The notes under the pieces: model-generated | Seen by the model: only the letters and a program-made list of their open reading frames with translations | What the model was told of the DNA's origin: nothing | Databases searched by the model: none | Origin: Certhia americana | Taxonomy: Eukaryota > Chordata > Aves > Passeriformes > Certhiidae | Direction of reading: 5' to 3' | NCBI GenBank assembly: GCA_018697195.1 | Contig: CM031878.1 | Location: 8,323,786 to 8,387,785, forward strand | DNA length: 64,000 bases | Program-made: the position numbers and the translations under genes | Shown here: positions 1 to 10,600 of the stretch, one piece after another | Layout: every line of letters begins with the position of its first letter | How positions within the stretch are numbered: the first letter of the stretch is position 1

Positions 1-49
1 AGACTGTCCTTGTAAGCAAGAGATCCGTATTCCCATTTTAACTGCTACT

Positions 50-112
50 TTTAAGGTCCCTTCTAACTCATTTTATATTCTTTCATGAATCATTTTATGA
101 TTCTACTTCCTT
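50..112 (+). mobile_element. CR1 LINE 3' end fragment
   Basis: The segment begins with a version of the AAGGTCCCTTCYAACYC block and ends in repeats of an ATTTTATGATTCTA-like motif. This is the layout of an avian CR1 3' end in plus orientation. Only the tail is recognisable. The call rests on remembered CR1 consensus features. Confidence 0.6.
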
Positions 113-3100
113 CAAGCGCTGCACAACAAAATCCCCATAATTTTTTATTCATTCCTATTTAAAATTTTATATATATATTTTTTTTATTACAAACATTGGA
201 ATATAAACATCCTTCAGTGGACTTGCAATCTGCATTTGGCTGTTTTACACTTTTTTGCTGGCACTCATTTCTAACATGTTTTAACTTGTTTTATGCAATA
301 AGCATCTCGATGCTATGAGATATACTGTGTGATGCTGCTAATGTCTTCCACAGTACCACTGTCCTCACCTGATCGCATCACCCAGGCGCACTCTCAGGTT
401 TGTTGCGACAACCCTATTCATCTACGAATCTTCTCATCTGCGCAGTATCATCTGACAGAACATGCAGACTGCTTCTCCTCCTCTTCTTTTTCCTTAAGCA
501 GGACAGTGTCCTCTCTGACCACTGCAGTTCTCCATCTTTGCCTGGAACACAAAGCATTAAACTCGTCTTTTGAAAAACCAGGAATCCAAGCACTTGAAAG
601 GAGAGTTATTTAATGTTGGAGATTACACCTTGTAAGTGGATGTACTGAATCCGAGGCTCTACAACAGTGGTACAGAGCTCAAAAAAAACCAGAGAAGGGA
701 TAAGTTTCAACTGATCCTACAAATGAGCTCAAAATCTTTATTCAAGGCAGGACTGTCAGGAAACAGTCAAGCCGCCCCTCTTATCACAGCTGTAGCTTCT
801 AAGGAAACACTGTGTACTCATGTTGCAAAGCTACATTTCAAGTTAATAGACACAACAGCTTGCAACTTACCGAGATTAAGTGCTTTGCCTCCTACAGATG
901 ACGCACCTGGGACATTGGACACAACACTGTTGTCTTCATTGATGGCTTCATCAACAATTAACCGATGGGGGCCTGTTTCTTCTGCTGCAGATATCAGTGG
1001 ACAGTCTCAGGCTTTAGATCTGGGAGAGAAAACACAGCTTATGAGCCTGAGTGACACTGGCCCTGTCCACCCCCCCCTGTTCTCATCTCCACTTTCTACA
1101 AGTTTCTTTGTATCTTGACTTTTAACAAATTCTAACTTGTTTTGTAGCACACAGGAGAACATTACTTCCCAGGGAACGTTGCAGGAGTACAAGGGAGGAT
1201 GTTTTTTGTCAGTAATGGTAACTGAGAGCTTCAATGGATCCAGCTATTAAGTTTCGATGAAGAGAAGTGGCCAGTGAGTGTTGCTGACTGTAAGATTTTT
1301 TCCACAATGAATTAGTCAGCTCATCTGAAATCACATGTAACTGGTGCCAACACAACAGAAATTCAAGTCTATTTGGTGTCAACCCAGATTAAATAGGGCA
1401 TTCAAGGACAATGCGCAGCAACCTGACAGGAGAGTTGTAAGAGTTTTAGCCTGTCAGGCATGTTTGTTAAACCCTAGCAAGCTGCAGAAATATTCAAGTG
1501 CTCAAGGAACTGATTTTGTGCTGGGGTTGTTTTTTACCTCCTTTTTCCTTATACCTCACAGAAGATAAAACTGCTACAAGGCCACAGAAACACAAGAGAT
1601 AATCATTTGCCTTGACAAATGGAGCAATTAAATCATCAAGGAAATGGAAGAAGGGCAGATTACTGTTCTGCTTCAAAATCTAACAAAGCAAAATAATTCA
1701 CTCTAGCAGATATGAATTGGAACCAACTTATTCCTGAGAGCTCCTGAGCCGTACATTAGCCACACGCAACAGGTTGTAGTGTGCTGTAGCTTCCCTCGTG
1801 GCTGCTACTTCTCCATTATGTGCTGTGCCAAGTCCGAGGTCAGAAAGAACCTTGCATAGCCTGATTTGATTCTGAAGAAAATAAATAAGGAAAGTCTTCC
1901 CCTTGACCATAGCCAACCATACCAACACTGAAAAGAGTAGGGAGCTCTGTGGACAATGGCAGCAGTCCCTAACTTTGGCTGCATCTCGACCCTTCTAGAC
2001 AGAAGGATTAGAGAAACTACCTTGAGTGGCAATGGCAGCCTTGCAGGTTCACTCGCATTTTTAATAGTCCCTCAGAGGAGATGAACATAACCTATTGTGT
2101 GATGTTACCCACGGTCCCTCCCCATCTCAGGACAGAGACTTTTTCCAAGACAGGCTATGCAGGATTGGCTTCCCTTCTCGACACTTAAAATGGAAACAAC
2201 CAAACACGCCTGTGCGGGAACCGTCTCGCTTTCAAAAGGTTTTCCAAGCTTCCTTAAAGCTGTTAGCACGAAGAATTGTTGCAATGATGGCAACATTATT
2301 GTTAATTGAACAAAACAGCTGTAAAACTATTCTTTCCCAGCCTACACTATTAAAAGTTACTTTTTTTTCTTTCTTTATTAAAGCTTGGCAAAAGTAAACA
2401 TTGACAAATCTATTGTCGGAGTAAAAGGACACAATAAAGCTGCTGGCTACCATCCTGGATCTGGCTCAGGAACTCCAATATCAATCTAGAAATGTGGTCG
2501 TGGTGGTGAGTCCTAAAAAGTCAGCAATTTCCAGGAAAATGAGAGAGCAAGAAACTGAACAATCCCTTATCCTGGCAGATTATGGTTAACGTGCATAAAC
2601 CACAACCTACATGTAGGACTTGCTCCCTCATTACTCCTGGCTCACTGTAAACTAACCGAGCAAATATATTCAAGGTGTCAGCTACGGCAACACCAGGGAG
2701 CACAATCCTTGTTATTTTGGGTTCTTCCGAGTGTGACTGTAACTCCTCCCTCTGCACACAAGTGTGACCCAATGCCTTTTGATAAGAAACACTGCGAGAT
2801 TTTGGCTACCGTGAACTGTTGCTTGAACTGTCCTGTCCCTTGGGCTGCAGGGTCTGCTATTACAGCTAAAAAACAGCCTGAACAGCATATCAAAACAATG
2901 GTAAAGGACTGTGAAACGAGTTGGAAGCTTTTTCAATCAACACTCTCCCCACAAAACACAAAACTGGAGAGAAAGTTTGGATCGCTCCCAACATACAGCA
3001 GTGCAGAAGAACACAGCACGGAATCCACTTGGTTCCTAAGTAAGAGAAAAAAGTTTTAGTATGAATAACTGAACCTACGTTCCCTTAATGAACTTGAGGG

Positions 3101-4037
3101 TTGGATCAATATCAGATTACACTAGGTGTTGAAAGGTACTGGAGACATTAGGAATGACTAAAAGGTCCAAGGAAAGTATTCAGGGAGCTAAATGTGCAGG
3201 TTCAGCTCATGCTCTGACCCCACATAATTTCCGCAGAGATAAAAACACAGTTGCTACAAAATAACATGTCAGCTAGGCCGAGAAATATGTTGTTTCTCTG
3301 TTTGGGTAGGTTTCTACAGACAAGCACTCCCATCTCGTCAGCAGCAGGATTTTCAATATTGTTATCGATCACCGTTTGCCTTCATTGCATCTCTCCAGGG
3401 TTTTCCCTGCTGCAAGCTGAAAGCTGCGTGCAAAGGATGATCTCTAGCACCATCCACCATTCTCAGACACACCCCACCATCCGTGCGAAGGAGAGTACAA
3501 AACAGAACTACCAAGCGGAAAGCCTAAGGCGTGGTTGGACTCTCCTGCAAAACTTTCCCCACTCCTGCTGGTAGCTTTGGGAAAGGACAGAGACAGAGAG
3601 CTAGACCTAGGTATTTTTTACAAGCTTCTTGGATGACTTCTGGCCAGAGATCCAACCTGGTGGCACCCCTCCAGATCACCTCGCAATTGCCCCCCTTTTG
3701 CCAGCTCCCTCACACCTTTCCCTCCTCACCACTGTCTTTCCCTGACTTAACATAGATAAAACTGAACACAAAACGTAGCTTTATAGCTGTTTGGAATTAA
3801 AAGTACTTCAAGGTCTTATTAAGCTGCCCCTAGACGTAGCCAGAAGTGAGGACATAATCTCACAGCACAGCAAATGGCCAAGCTTGCATACAAAAAATGC
3901 AAGAATCTATAAACTGAATCAAAAATGTACTAGCCCTAAGACAAACCTTAACAGTTTCCTTCAGCCCTTTTTTGTCTTAGGGAAAGCATTTCAAACACCG
4001 CATTTCACATGTGGTATAACAGAAGGGCTTTCTACAA

Positions 4038-4340
4038 CTTAGAGAATCACAGAAGATTCTGAGCTGTCGGGGAGCACATCAGCATTACCAATCCCAGCGC
4101 CTGGCCCTGCAAAGACATCCCGCAAGAATCAACGACCCAGCCTGAGACCATCTGTCAATGCTTCCCTGAACTCTTGACAGCTTGGTGCTCTGAACCACTT
4201 CCCTGAGGAGCCTGTTCTTTGTGATCACACCACCCGTCAGGATGAACCTTTTCCTGATATCCAACCTAAATTCTCCCTGAGAGACCGTTTTATAGATTTA
4301 ATAGTCCACTCAGAGGTCTCCTCTCTGTGTCGAGCTCATC
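4038..4340 (-). mobile_element. CR1 LINE fragment, minus orientation
   Basis: It reads in reverse complement as a CR1 3' region. It starts with AGAATCACAGAA, then carries diverged versions of the segments on accident-prone lipped phrases such as GGAGCCTGTTCTTTGTGATCACACCACC and ATATCCAACCTAAA that recur in all avian CR1 tails. It is diverged, so it is an old copy. Confidence 0.7.
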
Positions 4341-5449
4341 GTTGTTCAGCAGCTGATAACTGAGGCTCACAGGGAGGGTATGAAGAGCAGAGGAGAAAGT
4401 AACTACCAATTAGTTGATCCTTACTGAAAATGATAACCATACCTCCCAAGCCCCCTTAAAGTAAGGAAACAAGCTGTTCCTTACGATGGTGCTAAAAAAA
4501 AAATCAAAAATTCACTTCCCAAATTAATTCCAGCTGGCAGGAACCAAAAGTGAAATCAGTCATTTCTTCTCATACGCGTGACTTTTTTACCACCATCCTA
4601 TGAAACCTCCCAGATAAACCCGTGACAATTTCCTACCATCTGAACATTGATTCACAGACTACTGCTTTTTCTCTTTATAGAGAAAAAAAAAAAAAAGTCA
4701 TAAAATTGTTTTTTATCCCCAGTGAAGTGTCTGATGTATTTGGTGAACTGCAGCACTTACTTCTACAAGACAGCCTGGGGGGGGAGTTAGACCCACTGGT
4801 GGAGAATCCAAGTTTTTAACACTGTTTCAGACAGGTTGGGAGAGGAAACAGGAATTTCCTTCAGAAACCACACTCCGTCGCTTTTGGAATGCTACTTGCC
4901 ATTCTGAGGCTCGGTTTCAGCAAGATGGCTGGCCACAGCTGTTGACAAAAAATGGGCATCTAAAAGTAACCGGGTTCCAGCTGCAAACTAACTTTATTCT
5001 AGTTCCTGCTGGTAGAGAAGAACTTTACTGAAGTAGAAATCCTATTCTAAAAACACTGTTCGCCTTGCCCATCTGCAGCCGGGGTCCAGGGAATTCACAG
5101 ACCCGGAATGCCTGGCACCTCGCTGGAACCGACCTCTGCAGAGACGCAGGTCTGGTTTCCAGGAGTTGCAAAAGACAGGAAAACCACACTCAAAGAAGAC
5201 CAGGCCGGGTCACAGACGTCCTCTAGCGAAGTCCAAAAAGTCACTTCGAGTACTCTCGGATTGGGAAATTGATCTTTGGGTTGTATTTGAACATGGCTTC
5301 AAAAACGCACGTGGGCTGCGTGCCAGAGACTGTGAGTACTCCTGAGGGGCGGAAGATGATCGCACCCTGTAAAGCGAGCAGGGCCAGCCAAGTGAGGCCG
5401 AGACACCCCGACACGGAAACATCGCCGATCGCCTCGGCAGAACATGGTC

Positions 5450-6420
5450 TGCCTCGCTAGAGGCGAGCCCGCCCTCCAGCCGCGGCCCCAGGTCCGCTGC
5501 GAGCGGCAGGAGCCCGGCCCGGCTGTGGAAACAAGCCCTCCGTGCTCAGGGCCCGCCGGCCGGCTTGTAGGCCCCGCGGCGAACGGCGTAGGCCCGGGCC
5601 CGGCCTCGCCCCCCCGCAATGACTCGACACTTCGCGGCTAGGCCGGGCCGCGGCGGGGCGGGCTGGCGGGAACCGGCTCACCCGTTCCGGCGCCGACTTG
5701 TCCCGCCTGGGGCCCGCGGGCCGCGCAAGGGTTGAAGCGGGCGGGCAGGACCGGGCCCAGCCCGCGGCGGGCCTAGCGGCGGGGGTGACGGCGGGGCCGC
5801 ACTTACTCGGATCCCGAGCCATGGCGCTGCGGGGAGGGGGCGAATGGCGGCTGGCGGCTGCTCCGGGGGCGGGGCGGGGGATCCGGAGTGTCCTCGGGGT
5901 CGCCGGGCGGCGGGCGGACGTGTTTCGAGGTCGTCCGCGCTGGCTGAGCCTCAGCGCCGCTCTCGCCGCCTCGCCTGGCCTAGCACAGCGTGCGCCGGCC
6001 ATCGGAAATTCCGGCCGGCCGCCGCCTCGACCAATGGGAGAGGGCGAAAAAAAAAAAAGACCGAGGGCTCCGCCTAAGCCCCGCCCCTCTGCGTGTCCTG
6101 ACCAATCGTCACCAGACAAGCGCTACTTCCCGCAGCCAATCGCAGCGCGGCTCCCGGTTCGAGCGACAGCTCCCGCACGGCCAATGGTGAAGAGACACCG
6201 ACGGGAACATGCGGGCGGGAAGTCCCGCCTCCAAGGTGGCCGCTGATTGGGCTGTGCCCGAGGGCAGGGCCAATCAGAGGGCACGTGTTCCCGCCACTGA
6301 AGGCAGCCTGGCTCCTGCCCGTGGTGCGGCCATGGCCGCGGCCTTGCGGGCGGATCGCGGCTCCATCCAGCCTGGCCGCCGGGACAGGCATCCCGAGACA
6401 CCCAAAGCCTCTCCGGGGAA
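5450..6420 (-). promoter_or_regulatory. CpG-island promoter, probably VCP
   Basis: A GC- and CpG-dense block surrounds the short exon at 5807-5822. Upstream of that exon on the minus strand lie six CCAAT boxes: 6031-6035, 6102-6106, 6136-6140, 6181-6185, 6246-6250 (opposite strand) and 6270-6274. There is also a GC box near 6079-6086, an E-box CACGTG at 6282-6287 and a palindromic E2F-like element at 6214-6229. Clustered CCAAT boxes in a TATA-less CpG island are typical of housekeeping genes controlled by NF-Y. The transcription start is probably between the exon and the first CCAAT box, about 5900-6020. The assignment to VCP rests on position. Confidence 0.7.
5807..5822 (-). CDS. VCP: Probable first coding exon of VCP (partial gene)
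   Basis: VCP (p97) is a hexameric AAA+ ATPase that extracts ubiquitylated proteins from membranes, complexes and chromatin. On the minus strand an ATG at 5820-5822 opens a 16-base coding stretch (MARDP plus one base) that runs straight into a strong donor, A|GTAAGT, at 5801-5806. The position fits: in human 9p13.3, VCP follows FANCG in the same orientation, and VCP begins with a very short coding exon starting ATGGCT. The five residues do not match the N-terminus I remember (MASGAD...), and no other VCP exon is in the window. The call therefore rests on synteny, the CpG island and the splice site. It could instead be an unrelated first exon. Confidence 0.4.
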
Positions 6421-6439
6421 CCTGTGCGGGGCCTCAGCT

Positions 6440-7440
6440 TTTTCCTAATACCGTGTTAACCCTGCTCTATGTTAGTTTAAAACAATTACGCCTTATCCAG
6501 TCACTTCGTGTCGTTATCAAAAGTCCCTTTCCAGCGCTGCTGGAGCCCGTTGAAGGCACGGAGATCCTGGAGCCTTTCCCAGGCTGAACAATCCCAGCTC
6601 TCTCAGTATGTCTTCCTAGCAGAGGAGCTCCATCCTTCCGATGATTTTCAGGTCCCTGTCCCTCCTGTGCTGTGCCCCAGCTCTGGGTGCAGTGCTCCAG
6701 GTGTGTCTCAGCAGAGCAGAGCAGAGCAGAGGGGCAGAATCCCCTCCCTGCCCTGCTGCCCACGGGGCTCTGGATGCAGCCCTGGATACTCCAAGGTGTT
6801 TTTCTGAAGGTATTGCAGGACAAAGCCCTCCCACAGCCCCTCTCTATGACTGCAGCAGCTCCTATCTTGTACTCCTCCAGAGTTCTGTCATGCCCTCTTT
6901 CCTCTCCCCTCTCTCCTTTGCCTTGAAGCTCCCAACACCCCTTCTCTCTTGTGGGAGGCAAGGCTTGCCAAAGGCTCCGGGGACCTTCCTCATCCAAAAA
7001 AAGCTCCACCAGACACTGGGCAGGGACGTTTGCTCCTTCACCCCTGAGGGGCCTGGAGCTACATCATTGGCACAGACCCCCAGGGCCACAGGGGACACAC
7101 GGGTGTGGATCTGGACCCTGCTGCTGTCTCTGGCTAGAGCAGCATTGTGGAATTCAGAACTCGGAACCGTGTTCTTCTGACAAAACCACTTCTCTGGGCT
7201 CCAAACCACAGTAACTGAGCAGAAAGATGGTACACAAGGCACTGATAGGACAGACCACCAGCTCCCTGGAGCCTGAGTGCAGAGCCAGCCCCACCATGAG
7301 CAGGGCATGGAGGATGAAGGTATCTCTGCCCTTGATCTCTGACACATCCAGGGCACACAGCCCATGGGCTCTCAGTAGCTGGGCCGTGTCAAGGACATGA
7401 CTGCAACATTTCACTCTGGAAAAAGAGCATGGAAAACCCC
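6440..7440. other. Spacer between VCP promoter and FANCG 3' end
   Basis: This is about 1 kb without a recognisable exon. Its first part contains a CR1 fragment (6560-6795). The rest is moderately GC-rich unique sequence in which all six frames hold only short, unfamiliar open frames. The FANCG polyadenylation signal lies just beyond its right edge. Confidence 0.6.
6560..6795 (-). mobile_element. CR1 LINE internal fragment, minus orientation
   Basis: The reverse complement matches the CR1 region that encodes the end of the reverse transcriptase: the stretch around TGAACAATCCCAGCTCTCTCAG, followed by the 'CTCTGGATGCAGCCC' end. It is nearly the same over about 130 bases as the copy at 36118-36250, except for one extra GAGCA unit near 6716-6731. 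Confidence 0.8.
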
Positions 7441-7462
7441 AAAGCTAAAGCGAACTGAGCTT

Positions 7463-7468
7463 TTTATT
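7463..7468 (-). terminator. FANCG: FANCG polyadenylation signal
   Basis: AATAAA on the minus strand lies 146 bases downstream of the FANCG stop codon (7614-7616). Cleavage would be expected at about 7440-7450. This gives a short 3' UTR of about 170 bases. Confidence 0.75.
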
Positions 7469-7613
7469 AGAAAAGAAGATCCATTCTGTTTCAGTCTTTT
7501 GTGAATCCAGCTTCATCACAGACTAATTCTAAGTCTTGAAGGAGTCCTTAAAGGCCTTGTGCCAGACAAGTGCAGGGAGATCTCAGCAGATGGGTATGGG
7601 GGGCATGACCAGG

Positions 7614-10600
7614 TCAGATTGAGGTGTCCTGGGCTGCTGCCCCAAGGTAATCCTGTATGCTTCTGGCAAGAAGTTCACTGTGAGGGAACATTGCCTGCTC
7701 CAGACATGAAACCAGGTACAAAGGGAGGGGCCTGAAAGAGAAGGAAACATGGCAGCAGCGAGGACTGCAGCATCCTTTGCCAAGCCCTGACACATGTGTT
7801 CTGCAGGTCCCCGTGCTCTACCTGCAGCCTCTGCCCTCCACATTTGGCTCTGTGTCAGCTCCTCTGTGCCCAGGGAGCCCCAGCAGAGCCCCAGCCTGTG
7901 GCACCTCGGAGCAGTCATCAGGGGAAACTGCTCAGACACCAAAACTGCCCTCACAGCTTGACAGTTTGCACTGCTGAACCTGCGATCTCACCCATCCCTC
8001 TACACACCTTCCCTGCCCCTGCTGCTGCCCATCCTCTCCAGGAGAGCTCTGGGAGAACTTCTGCCACTGAGCAGCAGCCTCCTGCTTTCGGTTCAGCTTC
8101 CACAAGGCCTGCACCAGGTAGGAGGCAGCAGCTGGGTCACCTGCAAGACAAGAAGGAACAGCTCTTAGCAGAGGAGGAGCAGGTCCTCAGCACTGCTGTG
8201 GGTTGCAGGGTATTACAAAAGCAGCTCAGAAGGCAGACGAGGGCAATGAGTGTAGGCAGAGGCGGTGTAATGGGGAGGAGGCCATGCTGGCTGTGTCACA
8301 GGCTTAATTAACCCCAGGGCTGGCAGCCAAGGCAGATGGCATCAGCCCTGTGGCACAGCCTGCCACACCTTTCTTTGGACACAGACTGGGGGTATCCTTG
8401 CAGGCACGTCTGCACCCCCAAAGGGAGGCAGCCATGGGCAGGACTGGGACCAGCAGGTCTGACAGATCCTGGTGAAGCTCAAAGCTTTTAAGCACGTCAG
8501 AGCACTGAACAGGACAGAGCAGCCCTGTGAGCAGCACTAGCCTGGCTCAAGACTTGAATGCTGCCTTTGCAGCCTCTCTACTGCCAGGCACAGACATGCT
8601 GCATCCTCAGGGGAAGCACAAAGCCATTCCTCTGGAAAAGCAGGCCTGTCTAGGGGGAAGTTGGCTGTACCAAGTTGGAGTTGAGGCAGGAAATTTCCAA
8701 GCTGAGGGCACAGGCTGTTGTCAGGGTTCTGGTATACTCCTGACAATAGTTTTGTTCTGTTTCTCCATGACTGTGAGCTGACCAGGCCACACAAAAGTAT
8801 TTCTAGTACGCAACACTGCTAATGGCCCTACTGTGGTCCTTGATACCTGAATAAATGTGGTACAAGGCATAAGAACTTCCTGCTGAAGACACCAAAGCAG
8901 CCCGGGACAAATTTGTGGAAATGTCTTTGTGTTCCTCACCAAAATGATCATCTTACCTGGTGAGATCTGCAAACTGTGCTGGAAATCCAACAGGGCTTCT
9001 TTGTGCCTCCCCAGCTCCAGGAACTGCGTACCTCGCCCAATGAGAGAGAGCAACCTGATCTTCTGGAGCACCTCCACTTCTGGCTGGAGATTCTCTGTAA
9101 CAGGAAGACATCAATACCTGAAGACACATCCTCCAGGATCCTCCTCTTCTGTGTTCCCAGCAGGCTGAGGCAGGTTAGCAGTCAGGACAGGCCAAGCATT
9201 TACTTGGGCTGCTCATCTTCCAGCTCCAGAGACAGATGGCAAGGCTGACCTCTCTGCCAGATGGAAGAGGTTGGGAGGCAGCACAGGGGGGAGTAAAGAA
9301 TGTCAAGAGCCCAGAATGTTACATGGCTGTGGTGAACAATGACCTCAGCAGCAGCCTGACCTTTGGCTATCCCTCTACACCACTGGCATGTATCTTCTCC
9401 CCAAAAACTGCATTGGAGAAACTTTCCAGTTCACAGCCCATGTGAGAGCTACCTAGACAGTGAAGGAGGCAGAGCCAAAGCCAAACTCTGCTCCAAAAAT
9501 CCCAGCCAGTCTCTTCAGAGGCTTCAGCATGTCCCAGAGCTTTGCACCCTGGGACAACTGCCTCTTGCCAGAGTGATGCTGGGCCCACCACCTTGCCCCT
9601 GTACCTGCTGCTGCCAAACACACAGGTCCCACCTATGCAGTGTCCTACCTGTCTGTTTGATGCCAGACCCATGAAGCTGGACACGCAGGAGATCATTGAG
9701 GCACCTGTGGGTGGGAGGCCAGAGAAGCTTTGGAGCTACTCCTGGGCTGTCAGGAGTGTCAAGTTGTCAGGGCAGCCCCAGTGCTATGCTGTGTCCTGCC
9801 CTGGCCCCACCATCCACTGCTGCCTGCTGGGGAGGCCCCTTCTCCTGGCAAGGCTTTATCACCTGCTGAACTGTGTTACAGCTTCCTTGCTCTCGCCGAG
9901 CTTGGCCCATGCCCAGCCCTGGTGCAGGTATCCAGCTGCTCTCCAGGCAAGGCAGCACAGGCTCTCCTTCTTCTGGGACAGCAGTCTACCTGTCAGTTCT
10001 GCCCCTGGCAATGAGCACTCTGGCTGCTCCAGCCACTCCTCCACTCTTAACACCTGTGGAATGAGGTCAGTCGTCCGGCTGATGACCTCCTCACACACAG
10101 TTATGGCATCCTGGTGCCTCCCAGCCTGCTCCAAGGCAGACGCTGCTTCCAGGAACACCTCTGGGATCCTGGGCAGAGCTGAACTACCGTCCAGGGGCAC
10201 CTGGGGAGCAAAAGTGACATCAGTGCTGCAGAACTGCAGAGTTCTCAGCAAAGCAGAATGACTCTGTGCATACTGGGAAAGTGGATTTGCTGCCCAGCAA
10301 AGCTCAAGCCCTTTCCCACAGTCACTGGAGCCTGGCGGAGCAGGCAGAAGATGGGAAGCACTCACAGCTCAGCAGAGTCAAGGCATCAAATCCCTACTCT
10401 GGAAGTGTAGGACATCCAAAATCAGGCTGACAGCTGCTCCCCACAGGGAAGGGGAAGCCATCTCTCTTCAAAGAGAGACAGTGGTGAGGACTCTCTGGTG
10501 TGAATCCAAATGCAGACATGCCACAGCTTGGGGGTGCCAGCTCCAACCTCATTTCCTTCACATCTCAAACTAGACATGGAAGCCTGGAGTCCAGGCCTGA

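Larger units (their letters stand above)
1..5450. other. Non-coding stretch, probable VCP intron 1
   Basis: No exon of a recognisable protein was found here on either strand. The open frames are short, have no family resemblance and are interrupted by AT-rich DNA (for example 140-190) and CR1 debris at about 50-112 and 4038-4340. If the exon at 5807-5822 is VCP exon 1, this stretch lies inside VCP intron 1 and exon 2 is beyond the left edge of the window. I specifically looked for the conserved VCP exon 2 on the minus strand and did not find it. Confidence 0.5.

Noticed and set aside
5457..6119. Minus-strand open frame of 220 codons in the CpG island
   Set aside because: It is Arg/Ala/Pro/Gly-rich, as expected from CpG-rich DNA. 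It crosses the strong donor at 5801-5806 and resembles no protein.
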